From NCBI RefSeq assembly GCF_005889715.1, contig NZ_VCKW01000001.1, positions 95,492-159,491 on the forward strand: a stretch of DNA of 64,000 nt. The letters are read 5' to 3'. Positions within the stretch are counted from its first letter, which is position 1. Every line of letters starts with the position of its first letter. This document shows, piece after piece, positions 8,167 to 18,968 of the stretch. Below the pieces are notes generated by a model. It did not search any database, had not been told where the DNA came from, and saw only the letters and a program-made list of their open reading frames with translations. Origin of the DNA: Actinomadura soli. GTDB taxonomy: Bacteria; Actinomycetota; Actinomycetes; Streptosporangiales; Streptosporangiaceae. A program made the translations under genes and the position numbers.

Positions 8167-8658
8167 TTGGTTACCGCATTCCGTCCCGGACCGGACAAGG
8201 AGACGCCCGAGGACCTCCTCGGGCACGCCTGTACGCTGGTCCGGCTCTGCGGCCGGGACTCCGCCGTCGCGGCGGTGTTCCTCGCCCTGGTGCTCGCGGG
8301 GACCATGTCCCGGCTGGCGGCCGGCCCGCCCGGGCCCGTGGCGCTCGCGCTGCTCCCGGTGCTGGCCGCGTCGTTCACGGTCTCGGCCTCGTACGCGATC
8401 CGGTCGCGGCGGACACTGGTGTCGGTGCTCGCCGGGGTCCGCGGCCGCACCGGCTCGCCGGTCGACCCCGGCGTACCGTGGACGCCGTTCGGGTCGGCGG
8501 CCGCGCTGGACGACCGGGTCCGCGACACGGAGCTGCGGCGGCTGCTGTCGGCGGCGCACCGGTGCGGCGAGATGTCCTGGCAGGCCGTCGCGTGGGCGGC
8601 GGCGACCTCGGTGCTGTTCCTGTTCTGGACGATGGCGGCGGCGATGACGGGAGGGTGA
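8167..8658 (+). CDS. Three-helix membrane protein, Pycsar-effector-like topology
   Basis: 163 residues. Two membrane helices near the N terminus (about 33-50 and 58-78), a soluble stretch of some 60 residues, then a third helix at the C terminus (about 140-160, VAWAAATSVLFLFW). This layout, with a basic helix (LRRLLSAAHRC) before the last segment, resembles the PycTM/DUF5706 membrane effectors of cyclic-nucleotide signalling, but I cannot prove homology by eye. TTG at 8167 is the only sensible start because a stop lies 6 nt upstream; GAGGA precedes it. It ends 4 nt before the Crp-NB-ARC gene, so the two are one operon. Confidence 0.55.
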   Translation: MVTAFRPGPDKETPEDLLGHACTLVRLCGRDSAVAAVFLALVLAGTMSRLAAGPPGPVALALLPVLAASFTVSASYAIRSRRTLVSVLAGVRGRTGSPVDPGVPWTPFGSAAALDDRVRDTELRRLLSAAHRCGEMSWQAVAWAAATSVLFLFWTMAAAMTGG

Positions 8659-8662
8659 CCGG

Positions 8663-11600
8663 GTGACCGACGACGTTCCCGCCGGGGGGACCGCCCCGCG
8701 GACCGATGCCTTCGCCGGGGGGACGCCCTCCGCTCCCCGCTTCAGCCTGGACGTCCGTCCGGGCAGCTTCTGGGAGCGGCTGGCCCCGACCGACCGGCAG
8801 GCCCTGCGCGCCATGGGCCGCCGCACCGACATCCCGCCCGGCGGCATGCTGTGCCACCAGGGGTCGGTCGCGCCCGCCGTGTACGTGGTGTTCAAGGCGT
8901 CGCCCCGCGCCGCCAGCAACGCCGTCGCCAAGGAGTTCGTGGACTCCAGCGACGGCGACGAGTCGATCATCGACCTGTTCGGCGCCGGGGACCTGGTCGG
9001 CGTCCTCGGCCCGTGGGGTCATCCGCAGCGCGGGACGGTCGCCGCGCTCGACCACGTCGCGGCCCTGCGGGTGGACCGCCGCAAGTTCCGCAGCCTGCTG
9101 GCCGCCAGCCCGCAGGTCGCCGAGGCGATGATGCACGCGATCTCCGAGAGCGTCACGTTCGGCGGGCGGCGGCACGCGGTGCGGGCGGCCGACCATCCGC
9201 AGCGGCTCGCCTACCACCTGCTGGAGCTGGCCCACCGGTTCGGCGAGCCCGCCCCCGGGCAGGGGACGCGGATCCCGCTGAAGCTCAGCCAGGCGGAGCT
9301 GGCGAACTGGGCGGGGATCTCGCGCGAGACGCTGGTGCGGTGGTTCCGGCTGTGGCGGGCCCGGGGGATCCTCGACCGCAGGCCGCGGCCGCTGACCGTC
9401 CTCGACACCGAGCGCCTGCGCCGCGCCGCGAGCCCCTGGGGGGACGAGTGGCCCGCCGTCGAACGCGAGCCCGCGCGGGAGCCCGAGACCGAGGCCGCCG
9501 CCGGGATCGCCGCCCGCGAGCCGGTGCGCCTGGCGGGCGGCGGGGCGCCGCAGGTCCTGCTGCCCGCCGACAACCCGTTCTTCGCGGGCCGCGCGATCAG
9601 CCTCGGGAAGCTGGACCTGCTGGTCGGCCAGTCGGAGTGGCCGCGCGCCGTGATCGTGCAGGGGATGGCCGGGGTCGGCAAGACCACGCTCGCGCTGCAC
9701 TGGGCGCACCGCGTCGTCGACCGGTTCCCCGACGGCGTCCTGTTCGCCGACCTGCGCGGCACGCGGCGCAGCCCCGTCACACCGGCCGAGGCGATGGGGC
9801 AGGTTCTGCGCGCGGCGGGCGTGCCCGGCGACCAGCTCCCGCGGACGGAGGCGGAGCTGGCGGCGCAGTGCCGCTCGCTGCTGGCCGACCGGCGGATGCT
9901 GCTGATCCTCGACAACGCGTCGCGGCCCGAGCAGATCAGGCCGCTTCTGGCCGCGGCGACGTCCGGGCTGGTCGTCGTGACGAGCCGGCGGCGGCTGCCC
10001 GACCTGCTCGAAGGCGCCGACATCCGGACGCTGGAGCTGCGCGAGATGGCGACGCAGGAGGCCGTCGACCTGATCTCCAACGTCCTCGGCCCGGGGGACG
10101 CCCGCGTCCGGGACGAGCACAAGGCGGTCGTGCGGCTCGCCCGCGAATGCGGGCACCTGCCGCTGGCGCTCGGCGTCATGGCGGGGCGGCTGGCGGAGAA
10201 CCCCGGCGAGTCCATCGCCGCGACCGTCCGGCAGCTGGCCGAGCGGGACGCGCAGGACGCGCCGGGCCTGACGGGGGCCGGGCTGAGCGAGGGCGCCTCG
10301 CACGGCGCGTCCGGGCCGGGGCTGCAGGCCGTGCTCAGCCCCACCTTCGACGTCGCCTACCGCAGCCTGCGGGGCGACCAGCGGGAGGCGTTCCGCAGGC
10401 TCGGCCTCATCACCGGCCCCGACTTCACCCCCGCCGCGCTCGCCGCCCTGCAGGACCGGACGGTCGACGAGGCCCGCGAATGCCTGGAGGGGCTCCGGCA
10501 GGCGTACCTCGTCCACGACGTCCGGCCGGGCCGCTACCGGATGCACGACCTGCTGCGCGAGTTCGCCCGCGAACGCGGCCTGCGGGAGGACTCCGACGGC
10601 GAGCTGATGGCGGCGCAGCGGCGGCTCCTTGCCGGATACCTCGCCGAGGCGCGCGGGGCGGGCGCGGCGCTGGCGATGCGGACCCGTCCGGCCGTGCACC
10701 GCGGGGAGGCGCGGAGCCGTTCGTCCACCGCCGCCGAGCGCGGGGCCGGGCTCGCCTGGTTCGAGTCCGAGCGGCGCAACCTCGTCGCCGCCGTGCACCA
10801 GGCCGCCCGGCTCGGCCTGCACCGGACGTGCTGGGAGCTCGCCGACGCGCTCTTCGACTTCCAGGAGTTCCGGCGCTACACCGAGGACAACATCGCCGTC
10901 CACCAGGCGGGCCTGCACGCGGCCCGCACCGAGGAGGACTGGGCGGCCGCGGCCGTCATGCTGCACAACCTCGCGATGGCGCACTTCGAGCTGGGCGGGT
11001 CCGTCCAGGCCATCGGGTACGGGGAGGACGCCCGGCGCGGGTTCCGGGCCGTCGACCCGCCCGACCGGTACGGGGAGGCGGTCACCCTCGCCACCCTCGC
11101 CGACGTGCACGTGGCGCTCGGCCGCTACCTGACGGCCATCGAGCACGCCCGCCGCTCGCTGAGCATCCACGAGAAACTGCGCGACGAGGGCGGAGACCTG
11201 GGGGACGGGGGAGTCGCCAAGGGCCACGACACGCTCGCCCGCGCCCACCTGGGCCTCGGTGACTACGAGAAGGCCCTCGACCACGCCGCCAAGGCCCTGG
11301 GCGTGCGGCGCCGCGTCGACGACCAGCCGGGCGTGGCGGAGACGCTGCTCACCGTCGCGCAGGTCCACCGGCGGCAGGGGAACGTCCACGAGGCGGTGTC
11401 GCACGCGCTGGAAGCCCTCTACATCCGGCAGGAACTCGCCGACATGTACGGCGCCGCGCAGGCCCTGACGGAACTGGCGCGCATGAACGCCGCGCTCGGG
11501 CTGCGCGACATGGCGCAGCAGGACGCTGAACAGGCCCTGCGCACCTACCGGGCCCTGGGCGCACGCCACGGCGAGGCACGCACGCTGACCACGCTCGGCA

Positions 11601-12544
11601 TGCTCATGTGCGACGCCACCCGGTTCGCGGAGGCGTTCACCTACTGCGGGCAGGCGCTGCGCCTGCACCGCGACACCAGCGACCGGCACGGCGAGGCGGA
11701 GGCGCTCGCGCAGATCGGGATCGTCCACTGGCGGCTCGGCCGGTACCGGGAGGCGCGCGAGCACCTGCTGCGCGCCGTGGAGATCCGCCGCGAGATCGGC
11801 GACCAGCACGGCGAGGCCCACGACCTGGAGCACCTGTCGGTGGTCATGCGCCGCCTCAGCCGCCACCAGGAGGCGTTCGTCCTCGGCCTGGAGGCCCTCG
11901 ACCTGTGGCACCAGCTCGGCGCGCAGGGCGGGCTGGCCGGGACGCTCGGCAGCCTGGCCCGCACGTACTCCCACCTGGGCCTGCCCGAGGACGCCGAGCG
12001 CGCCGCGCGGCAGGCGCTGAAGATCCGCGAGGACGGCGGCGACTGGTACGGCCTCGGCGTCGGCAAGGACACCCTCGCCGCCGTGCTCCGCCGCGCCGGA
12101 CGTCCCGAGGAGGCCCTGGAACGGGAGCTGGAGGCGGTGCAGTACCTCAGCGAGGTCGGCGACCGGCACTCCGAGGGCACCGCGCTCGTCCACCTCGCCG
12201 TGATCCACCTCGACCTGGGCCACGCCGACCAGGCCCTGGAGACCGGGCGGCGTGCCCTCGACCTGGCGACCGAGCTCGGCGACACCCGCGAGCAGGCGTA
12301 CGCGCTGCACACCATGGCCCGCGCCTCGCAGCTGCTCGGCAAGCACGCCCGCGCCGCCGAGCACGTGAACGCCGAGATCGTCATCCGCCGCGACATGGAC
12401 GACCAGCGGGGCCTGCGGCGGGCGCTGGAACTGCTGCGCGACTCCCATCTCGCGCTCGGCGACCGGGCCGCGGCGGACGACTGCGTCCGCCGCGTCCGCG
12501 CCCTCGACAGCTGGCTCGAATCCGATCGGTCACTCGACGTGTGA
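8663..12544 (+). CDS. cNMP-binding/Crp-HTH/NB-ARC/TPR fusion protein
   Basis: 1293 residues in one frame. Domains: Crp/Fnr-type cyclic-nucleotide-binding beta-roll (about 36-145); C-helix and Crp HTH (about 178-245; LSQAELANWAGISRETLVRWF at 208-228); NB-ARC ATPase with Walker A GMAGVGKTT (334-342), Walker B LLILDN (413-418), TSRRR (440-444), GLPL-like CGHLPLAL (496-503) and MHD (627-629); then TPRs to the C terminus, many with the HGEA signature. STAND NTPases switch on ligand sensing, so this looks like a nucleotide-gated transcription switch. In the phosphate cassette (GVLGPWGHPQRGTV) the ligand-contacting glutamate of CRP is valine, while the arginine is kept. GTG start with GGGAGG. Cotranscribed with the membrane protein upstream. 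Confidence 0.85.
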   Translation: MTDDVPAGGTAPRTDAFAGGTPSAPRFSLDVRPGSFWERLAPTDRQALRAMGRRTDIPPGGMLCHQGSVAPAVYVVFKASPRAASNAVAKEFVDSSDGDESIIDLFGAGDLVGVLGPWGHPQRGTVAALDHVAALRVDRRKFRSLLAASPQVAEAMMHAISESVTFGGRRHAVRAADHPQRLAYHLLELAHRFGEPAPGQGTRIPLKLSQAELANWAGISRETLVRWFRLWRARGILDRRPRPLTVLDTERLRRAASPWGDEWPAVEREPAREPETEAAAGIAAREPVRLAGGGAPQVLLPADNPFFAGRAISLGKLDLLVGQSEWPRAVIVQGMAGVGKTTLALHWAHRVVDRFPDGVLFADLRGTRRSPVTPAEAMGQVLRAAGVPGDQLPRTEAELAAQCRSLLADRRMLLILDNASRPEQIRPLLAAATSGLVVVTSRRRLPDLLEGADIRTLELREMATQEAVDLISNVLGPGDARVRDEHKAVVRLARECGHLPLALGVMAGRLAENPGESIAATVRQLAERDAQDAPGLTGAGLSEGASHGASGPGLQAVLSPTFDVAYRSLRGDQREAFRRLGLITGPDFTPAALAALQDRTVDEARECLEGLRQAYLVHDVRPGRYRMHDLLREFARERGLREDSDGELMAAQRRLLAGYLAEARGAGAALAMRTRPAVHRGEARSRSSTAAERGAGLAWFESERRNLVAAVHQAARLGLHRTCWELADALFDFQEFRRYTEDNIAVHQAGLHAARTEEDWAAAAVMLHNLAMAHFELGGSVQAIGYGEDARRGFRAVDPPDRYGEAVTLATLADVHVALGRYLTAIEHARRSLSIHEKLRDEGGDLGDGGVAKGHDTLARAHLGLGDYEKALDHAAKALGVRRRVDDQPGVAETLLTVAQVHRRQGNVHEAVSHALEALYIRQELADMYGAAQALTELARMNAALGLRDMAQQDAEQALRTYRALGARHGEARTLTTLGMLMCDATRFAEAFTYCGQALRLHRDTSDRHGEAEALAQIGIVHWRLGRYREAREHLLRAVEIRREIGDQHGEAHDLEHLSVVMRRLSRHQEAFVLGLEALDLWHQLGAQGGLAGTLGSLARTYSHLGLPEDAERAARQALKIREDGGDWYGLGVGKDTLAAVLRRAGRPEEALERELEAVQYLSEVGDRHSEGTALVHLAVIHLDLGHADQALETGRRALDLATELGDTREQAYALHTMARASQLLGKHARAAEHVNAEIVIRRDMDDQRGLRRALELLRDSHLALGDRAAADDCVRRVRALDSWLESDRSLDV

Positions 12545-12576
12545 CATAAGACCTGACGACGTGTGACATAAGACCT
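12535..12576 (+). repeat. 22-bp-spaced direct repeat across the stop codon
   Basis: CGACGTGTGACATAAGACCT occurs at 12535-12554 and again, identical, at 12557-12576. The first copy contains the stop codon of the fusion gene. Each holds a TGTGA half-site like that of Crp operators, and GTCAC-7-GTGAC overlaps the first copy at 12529-12545. It may be an operator region for the downstream Crp gene or a small duplication. Confidence 0.7.
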
Positions 12577-12629
12577 ACTCCATCGGCGCAGCGCCGCGTT
12601 CACTGGACCGTGACGGACCGCGCGGGACC

Positions 12630-12674
12630 CTGTCCAGGACAGCTCTTGCCGGAGGGTGTGGGGGCCGCCCCACA
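12630..12674. promoter_or_regulatory. Palindrome and hairpin before the second Crp gene
   Basis: CTGTCC-A-GGACAG (12630-12642) is a perfect 6-bp palindrome, a candidate operator. It is followed by a hairpin with arms TGTGGGG and CCCCACA around GCCG (12657-12674), 33 nt before the Crp start. The hairpin lacks a T run, so it is not a clear terminator. Confidence 0.45.
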
Positions 12675-12707
12675 AGAGACAGGCCCGGGTTCGGCGGAGG
12701 AGGCGAG

Positions 12708-13454
12708 ATGGAGACCACCCGGTTCTGGGACGCGCTGCCCGCGCGCGCCCGGGAGGCGCTGCTGCGGGCCGGCGCCCCGGTGGTGATCAAGCCTGGCGCG
12801 TTCCTCATGCGCGAGCACACCCGCGCCTCCCAGGTCTTCGTGCTGCGCGCCGGCGCCGTGAAGGTGTGGGTGGACCGCGACGGCGACATGGCCATCCTCG
12901 ACATCCTCGGCCCCGGTGACCTGGTCGGGGAGATGGAGGCGGTGGACGGCGGCGTCCGGCACGCCAACGTCGAGGCGGTGACCCGCGTCGAGGCGCTCGT
13001 GCTGCCCGCCGCACGGTTCCGCAACGTCCTCGACGCCCATCCCGGCTCGGTGTGGGCGGTCGCCGCCGTCCTGTCCGAGCGGCTGCGCGACTCCAACGAC
13101 ATGCGCGTCGCCCACTTCCCCGACGACCCCGAGCGGCGCCTCGCGACCCGGCTGCTGCGCCTGGTGTCGCGCTTCGGCTCCCCGGTCAAGGAGGAGCAGG
13201 AACGCGCGGACGGCCCCGCGGGCCCCGGCGGCGCCCTCACCGAGCCGGACGCCGTGCTGGACGAGGGCGGCGTCCAGGTCAGGGTCCCCGTCTCCCAGCA
13301 GGACCTCGGCCGCTGGGCCGGGATGGGCCGCCGGAAGGTCGCGCAGATCCTCGCCGCGGAACCCGTCCGCGGCGGGCTCACCGTCGCCCGCAACTCGATC
13401 GTCGTCCGCTCCGTCGACGCCCTGCACCGGCTCGCGGGCCACGACACGGACTAG
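12708..13454 (+). CDS. Crp/Fnr-family transcription regulator
   Basis: 248 residues. The beta-roll runs to about 110 with phosphate-binding cassette GDLVGEM (E75) and VRHANV (R84), so both glutamate and arginine used by CRP for cyclic nucleotide are in place. A C-helix follows, then a low-complexity linker (165-185) and a HTH at about 195-218 (VSQQDLGRWAGMGRRKVAQIL). ATG 12708 follows GGAGGAGG. It stands 163 nt after the Crp-NB-ARC fusion in the same direction; unlike that protein it looks able to bind cNMP canonically, so the two may respond differently to the same signal. Confidence 0.88.
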   Translation: METTRFWDALPARAREALLRAGAPVVIKPGAFLMREHTRASQVFVLRAGAVKVWVDRDGDMAILDILGPGDLVGEMEAVDGGVRHANVEAVTRVEALVLPAARFRNVLDAHPGSVWAVAAVLSERLRDSNDMRVAHFPDDPERRLATRLLRLVSRFGSPVKEEQERADGPAGPGGALTEPDAVLDEGGVQVRVPVSQQDLGRWAGMGRRKVAQILAAEPVRGGLTVARNSIVVRSVDALHRLAGHDTD

Positions 13455-13457
13455 GAG

Positions 13458-14204
13458 CTAGAAACCCGCGGTCTCGTGCGGCCAGGGCGGCGGCACCGGC
13501 AGCCGCCCGTCCGGGCGGAGGCTGACGCCGACGCCGTCGGAACGGCCGCTCAGCCAGCCGAGCAGCGCCCGCCCTGACCCCGACGCCTCCGGCCCGCCGG
13601 GCGCCCAGCCCAGATCGGCGGACTCGCCGGAGTCGGTCGCGGTGATCCGGTGCCCGGCGAGCTCGCCGCGCAGCTTCGCGGGCAGCGCGGCCATGTCCGT
13701 CAGCGTCCTGCCGAGCGCCCACCGGACGTAGGGCTCCGGCCAGTCGGCGGGCCCGTACCCGGCGGCGAGGTCGACGTGGTGCGCCTCCACCTCGTGCCAG
13801 CGCCGGTACAGCACGTACCAGGCCGGATGCGGCCAGCCCTGCATCGCCGTCACCTGCGCGTTCCACGCGTCCTCGGGCATCGTGCGCGCCTGCTCGGCGA
13901 ACCGCGCCGCCGTCGCGCGGACGTCCTCGATCAGCTCGTCGCGCCCGCGTCCGGCGCCCGCGTCCAGATCGGCGTTGCGGGCCTCCAGGCTCGGGTACTG
14001 CGGGATCTTCACGCCCGTCCGCGCCCATTCGAGCAGGTTCCACAGCGAGTCGGCGTTGCGGGCGATATGGGCGGCGACATGGCCGCGGCTCCACCCCGGC
14101 AGCGCCGACGGAGCCCGCAGATCCCGGTCGCTGAGCCCCGACAGCGTGCCGATGATCCGTTCCACGCCCGGATCCAGCTCGTCGATGACCTCGCGCCAAG
14201 CCAT
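13458..14204 (-). CDS. Mycothiol-dependent maleylpyruvate isomerase family protein
   Basis: 248 residues with the DinB/MDMPI four-helix fold: LPGWSRGHVAAHIARNADSL holds the first metal histidines (H42, H46) and WHEVEAHHVDL the later ones. The C-terminal third is the variable SCP2-like/MDMPI-C part. Such enzymes use mycothiol as thiol cofactor; the substrate is unknown. ATG 14204 follows GGAGGGG; an ATG 11 codons up is rejected. It converges with the Crp gene (3-nt gap) and diverges from the MBL-like gene beside uvrA. Confidence 0.85.
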   Translation of the reverse strand: MAWREVIDELDPGVERIIGTLSGLSDRDLRAPSALPGWSRGHVAAHIARNADSLWNLLEWARTGVKIPQYPSLEARNADLDAGAGRGRDELIEDVRATAARFAEQARTMPEDAWNAQVTAMQGWPHPAWYVLYRRWHEVEAHHVDLAAGYGPADWPEPYVRWALGRTLTDMAALPAKLRGELAGHRITATDSGESADLGWAPGGPEASGSGRALLGWLSGRSDGVGVSLRPDGRLPVPPPWPHETAGF

Positions 14205-14264
14205 GAGACCCCTCCCTCGCCCAAAAAGAGCCTCCATCCTGTCGCACGCCTCCGCTCCGTGTCA

Positions 14265-14270
14265 CACAAT
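14265..14270 (+). promoter_or_regulatory. Weak leaderless -10 before the MBL-like gene
   Basis: CACAAT then 7 nt then ATG 14278. The first base deviates from TANNNT, but the A at position 2 and T at position 6 are kept and there is no Shine-Dalgarno, which supports ATG 14278 rather than the ATG at 14269. Confidence 0.4.
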
Positions 14271-14277
14271 GGCGATC

Positions 14278-15069
14278 ATGGAGCTTCCGATCTGCCTGAC
14301 CTGCGGCGTCCAGTACGCCGGGCCCCGCCCCGACTGCCCGATCTGCGAGGACGAGCGCCAGTACGTCGGCTGGGACGGCCAGCGCTGGACGACCCTGGAC
14401 GCGCTGCGCGCCGACCACCGCGGCCGGGTCGCCGAGGAGGGCCCGGACGTCGTCGGGATCGGCTGCGAGCCGTCCACCGCCATCGGCCAGCGGGCGCTGC
14501 TGCTGCGGGCGCCGTCGGGCAACGTCCTCTGGGACTCGATCACCTACCTCGACGAGGACCTGATCCGCCAGGTCGAGGACCTCGGCGGCATCTCCGCCAT
14601 CGCGATCAGCCACCCGCACTTCTACGGCAGCATGATCGAGTGGGCGCACGCGTTCGACGCGCCCGTCTACATCCACGAGGCCGACCGCCGCTGGGTGGCC
14701 CGGCCCGACGACGCCGTCGTCCACTGGACGGGCGACACCCACGAGCTGGCGGACGGCCTCACGCTCATCAACGCTGGCGTCCACTTCGACGGCGGCCAGG
14801 TCCTGCACTGGCGCGAGGCCCGCGCGGTGTTCTCCGGCGACATCCTCCAGGTCGTCAACGACCGCGACTGGGTCAGCTTCATGTACAGCTACCCGAACTA
14901 CATCCCGGAGCGGCCCCGCACGGTCCGCCGTGCCCTGCGCCTTCTGGAGCCCTACGACTTCGACCGCGTCTACGGCGCCTGGTGGAAGAAAATCGTCTAT
15001 ACGGACGGCAAGCAGGCCGTCCGCCGCTCCGCCGACCGCTACCTCGATCACGCCCTCGACGACGAATAA
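14278..15069 (+). CDS. MBL-fold protein with N-terminal zinc ribbon and altered metal site
   Basis: 263 residues. The N terminus has CLTC (6-9) and CPIC (20-23), a two-knuckle zinc ribbon. In the MBL domain the usual THxHxDH reads SHPHFYG (111-117), so the aspartate and third histidine of the second metal site are gone, while FSGD and GDTHE remain. It is therefore probably a mono-metal or non-canonical hydrolase. A gene of this kind next to uvrA recurs in actinobacteria as I recall, but its role is unknown. It diverges from the MDMPI-like gene by 73 bp. Confidence 0.78.
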   Translation: MELPICLTCGVQYAGPRPDCPICEDERQYVGWDGQRWTTLDALRADHRGRVAEEGPDVVGIGCEPSTAIGQRALLLRAPSGNVLWDSITYLDEDLIRQVEDLGGISAIAISHPHFYGSMIEWAHAFDAPVYIHEADRRWVARPDDAVVHWTGDTHELADGLTLINAGVHFDGGQVLHWREARAVFSGDILQVVNDRDWVSFMYSYPNYIPERPRTVRRALRLLEPYDFDRVYGAWWKKIVYTDGKQAVRRSADRYLDHALDDE

Positions 15070-15113
15070 ATCACACGCGTGACCCGGACGGGCGTTCCGG
15101 TGGCGGGTGGTGT

Positions 15114-15129
15114 TCGAACACGTGTACGG
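15114..15129. promoter_or_regulatory. Degenerate LexA (SOS) box upstream of uvrA
   Basis: TCGAAC-ACGT-GTACGG against the actinobacterial SOS box TCGAAC-N4-GTTCGA: the left half is perfect and the right half matches 4 of 6. It lies about 160 bp before uvrA and 45 bp after the MBL-like gene. Confidence 0.45.
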
Positions 15130-15207
15130 TGCGAGAGTGCCGCCCGGACGGGCGGGGAGCATCGTGAAATGCGGCGGCGACCGCCGCTGTTATGGCCTCG
15201 GGGGATT

Positions 15208-15230
15208 CTGTCGTACCCCCTGGCTAGCCT
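15208..15230 (+). promoter_or_regulatory. PafBC-like promoter of uvrA
   Basis: CTGTCGTAC - 8 nt - TAGCCT. The actinobacterial LexA-independent damage promoter (PafBC/RecA-NDp) is TTGTCRGTG-N8-TANNNT. Here five of the first six positions fit, the spacer is exactly 8, and the -10 is good. The leader to the GTG start would be about 50 nt. Confidence 0.5.
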
Positions 15231-15287
15231 TGAGACCGACGTGTCTCTCCCCATCGCCGCGCCCAGAAGAGGAACCGGAAGAACGCC

Positions 15288-18125
<2,838 letters not shown>

Positions 18126-18223
18126 CCGGTTCGGCACCCGCCGGAAATTGCCCCCGGATTCGCTGAACCATCCGGGTGGGCGGAGCCGTGTTGTGGGTGA
18201 GGCGCCGAAAGGCGCGTCCTCGC

Positions 18224-18248
18224 CGCCGCGGACCGGGGGACCGCGGCG
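18224..18248 (+). terminator. Hairpin after uvrA in a 339-bp gene-free stretch
   Basis: CGCCGCGG - 9 nt - CCGCGGCG, a perfect 8-bp stem about 100 bp after uvrA, without a T run. The surrounding gap 18126-18464 is very GC-rich with several short G and C runs. I see no coding frame, tRNA or clear promoter in it. Confidence 0.45.
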
Positions 18249-18464
18249 CGAGCGCCTTCCGAGGCGGGACCGGCCGGGCCGGCGGCGTGCGGGGACACCC
18301 CCGCGGGCAGGGACGCCGCGGGCCCGGTCCGCCGTTCCAGGCCCCTTCCGGTCAAGGGGGAGGGGCCTCCAGGGCATCGGCCGGAGGCTCCGCCCGTGTC
18401 CGAGTGAGCGCCCGTGGGCGGGTCGCCGCAGGTCCCGGGGCCGCCGTCCAGGATCATGGACCGC

Positions 18465-18866
18465 ATGACAGACGCAGAGGGGATCGGCCGCCGCACGGTG
18501 CTGTGCGGCGCCGGAGTCGTCGGCGCCGCCGCCCTGGCCGGGTGCGGCGGCGGGGAGAAGTCGGCCGAGGAGCTCAAGGGCAAGGAGGTCGCGAAGGCCG
18601 CCGACGTCCCGGTCGGCGGCGGGAAGATCAACGCGACGGAGAAGATCGTGGTGACGCAGCCGGCGCAGGGCGTCTTCAAGGCGTTCACGGCGGTGTGCAC
18701 GCACCAGGGCTGCACCGTGGGCGGGGTGTCCAACGGCGTGATCACGTGCGACTGCCACGGCAGCGAGTTCGCGGTCGCGGACGGGGCGGTGCGGCGCGGC
18801 CCGGCGGACAAGCCGCTGAAGGAGTATCCGGTGCAGGTCAGGGGCGGCGGGATCGTCGTCACCTGA
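18465..18866 (+). CDS. Rieske [2Fe-2S] lipoprotein (copy 1)
   Basis: 133 residues. A twin arginine (RR at 9-10) and hydrophobic stretch end in the lipobox LAGC (C27), so it is exported, probably by Tat with a folded cluster, and lipid-anchored outside. The Rieske cluster ligands are C78-T-H80 and C95-D-C-H98, with the disulphide cysteines C83 and C97. The family includes soluble and anchored electron carriers; there is no oxygenase or cytochrome b partner here. Start at 18465 after AGGA; 18456 is an alternative ATG. A close paralogue follows 102 nt downstream. Confidence 0.9.
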   Translation: MTDAEGIGRRTVLCGAGVVGAAALAGCGGGEKSAEELKGKEVAKAADVPVGGGKINATEKIVVTQPAQGVFKAFTAVCTHQGCTVGGVSNGVITCDCHGSEFAVADGAVRRGPADKPLKEYPVQVRGGGIVVT

Positions 18867-18968
18867 CCGTCCGGCGCCCGCCGAACTGGTTCGGAATTGA
18901 ACCATCGCGGTCGCGCGTACGTGCTTCCTGGTGACGTACGGGAATCGAGATGTCACCGGAGGGCGAGC

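Noticed and set aside
8375..12448. 1357-codon minus-strand open frame opposite the Crp-NB-ARC-TPR gene
   Set aside because: Shadow frame caused by the repeated TPR codon pattern; no domain, and a biased Ala/Gly/Arg/Gln/Val/His composition. The plus frame has complete NB-ARC motifs.
12529..12545. GTCAC-N7-GTGAC as a standard CRP site
   Set aside because: Half-sites are in the opposite orientation to TGTGA-N6-TCACA, so it is not a classical CRP operator; reported only as part of the repeat region.
18126..18464. Small RNA or hidden gene in the gap after uvrA
   Set aside because: Only GC-rich hairpins were seen; there is no promoter signature or coding bias to support a call.
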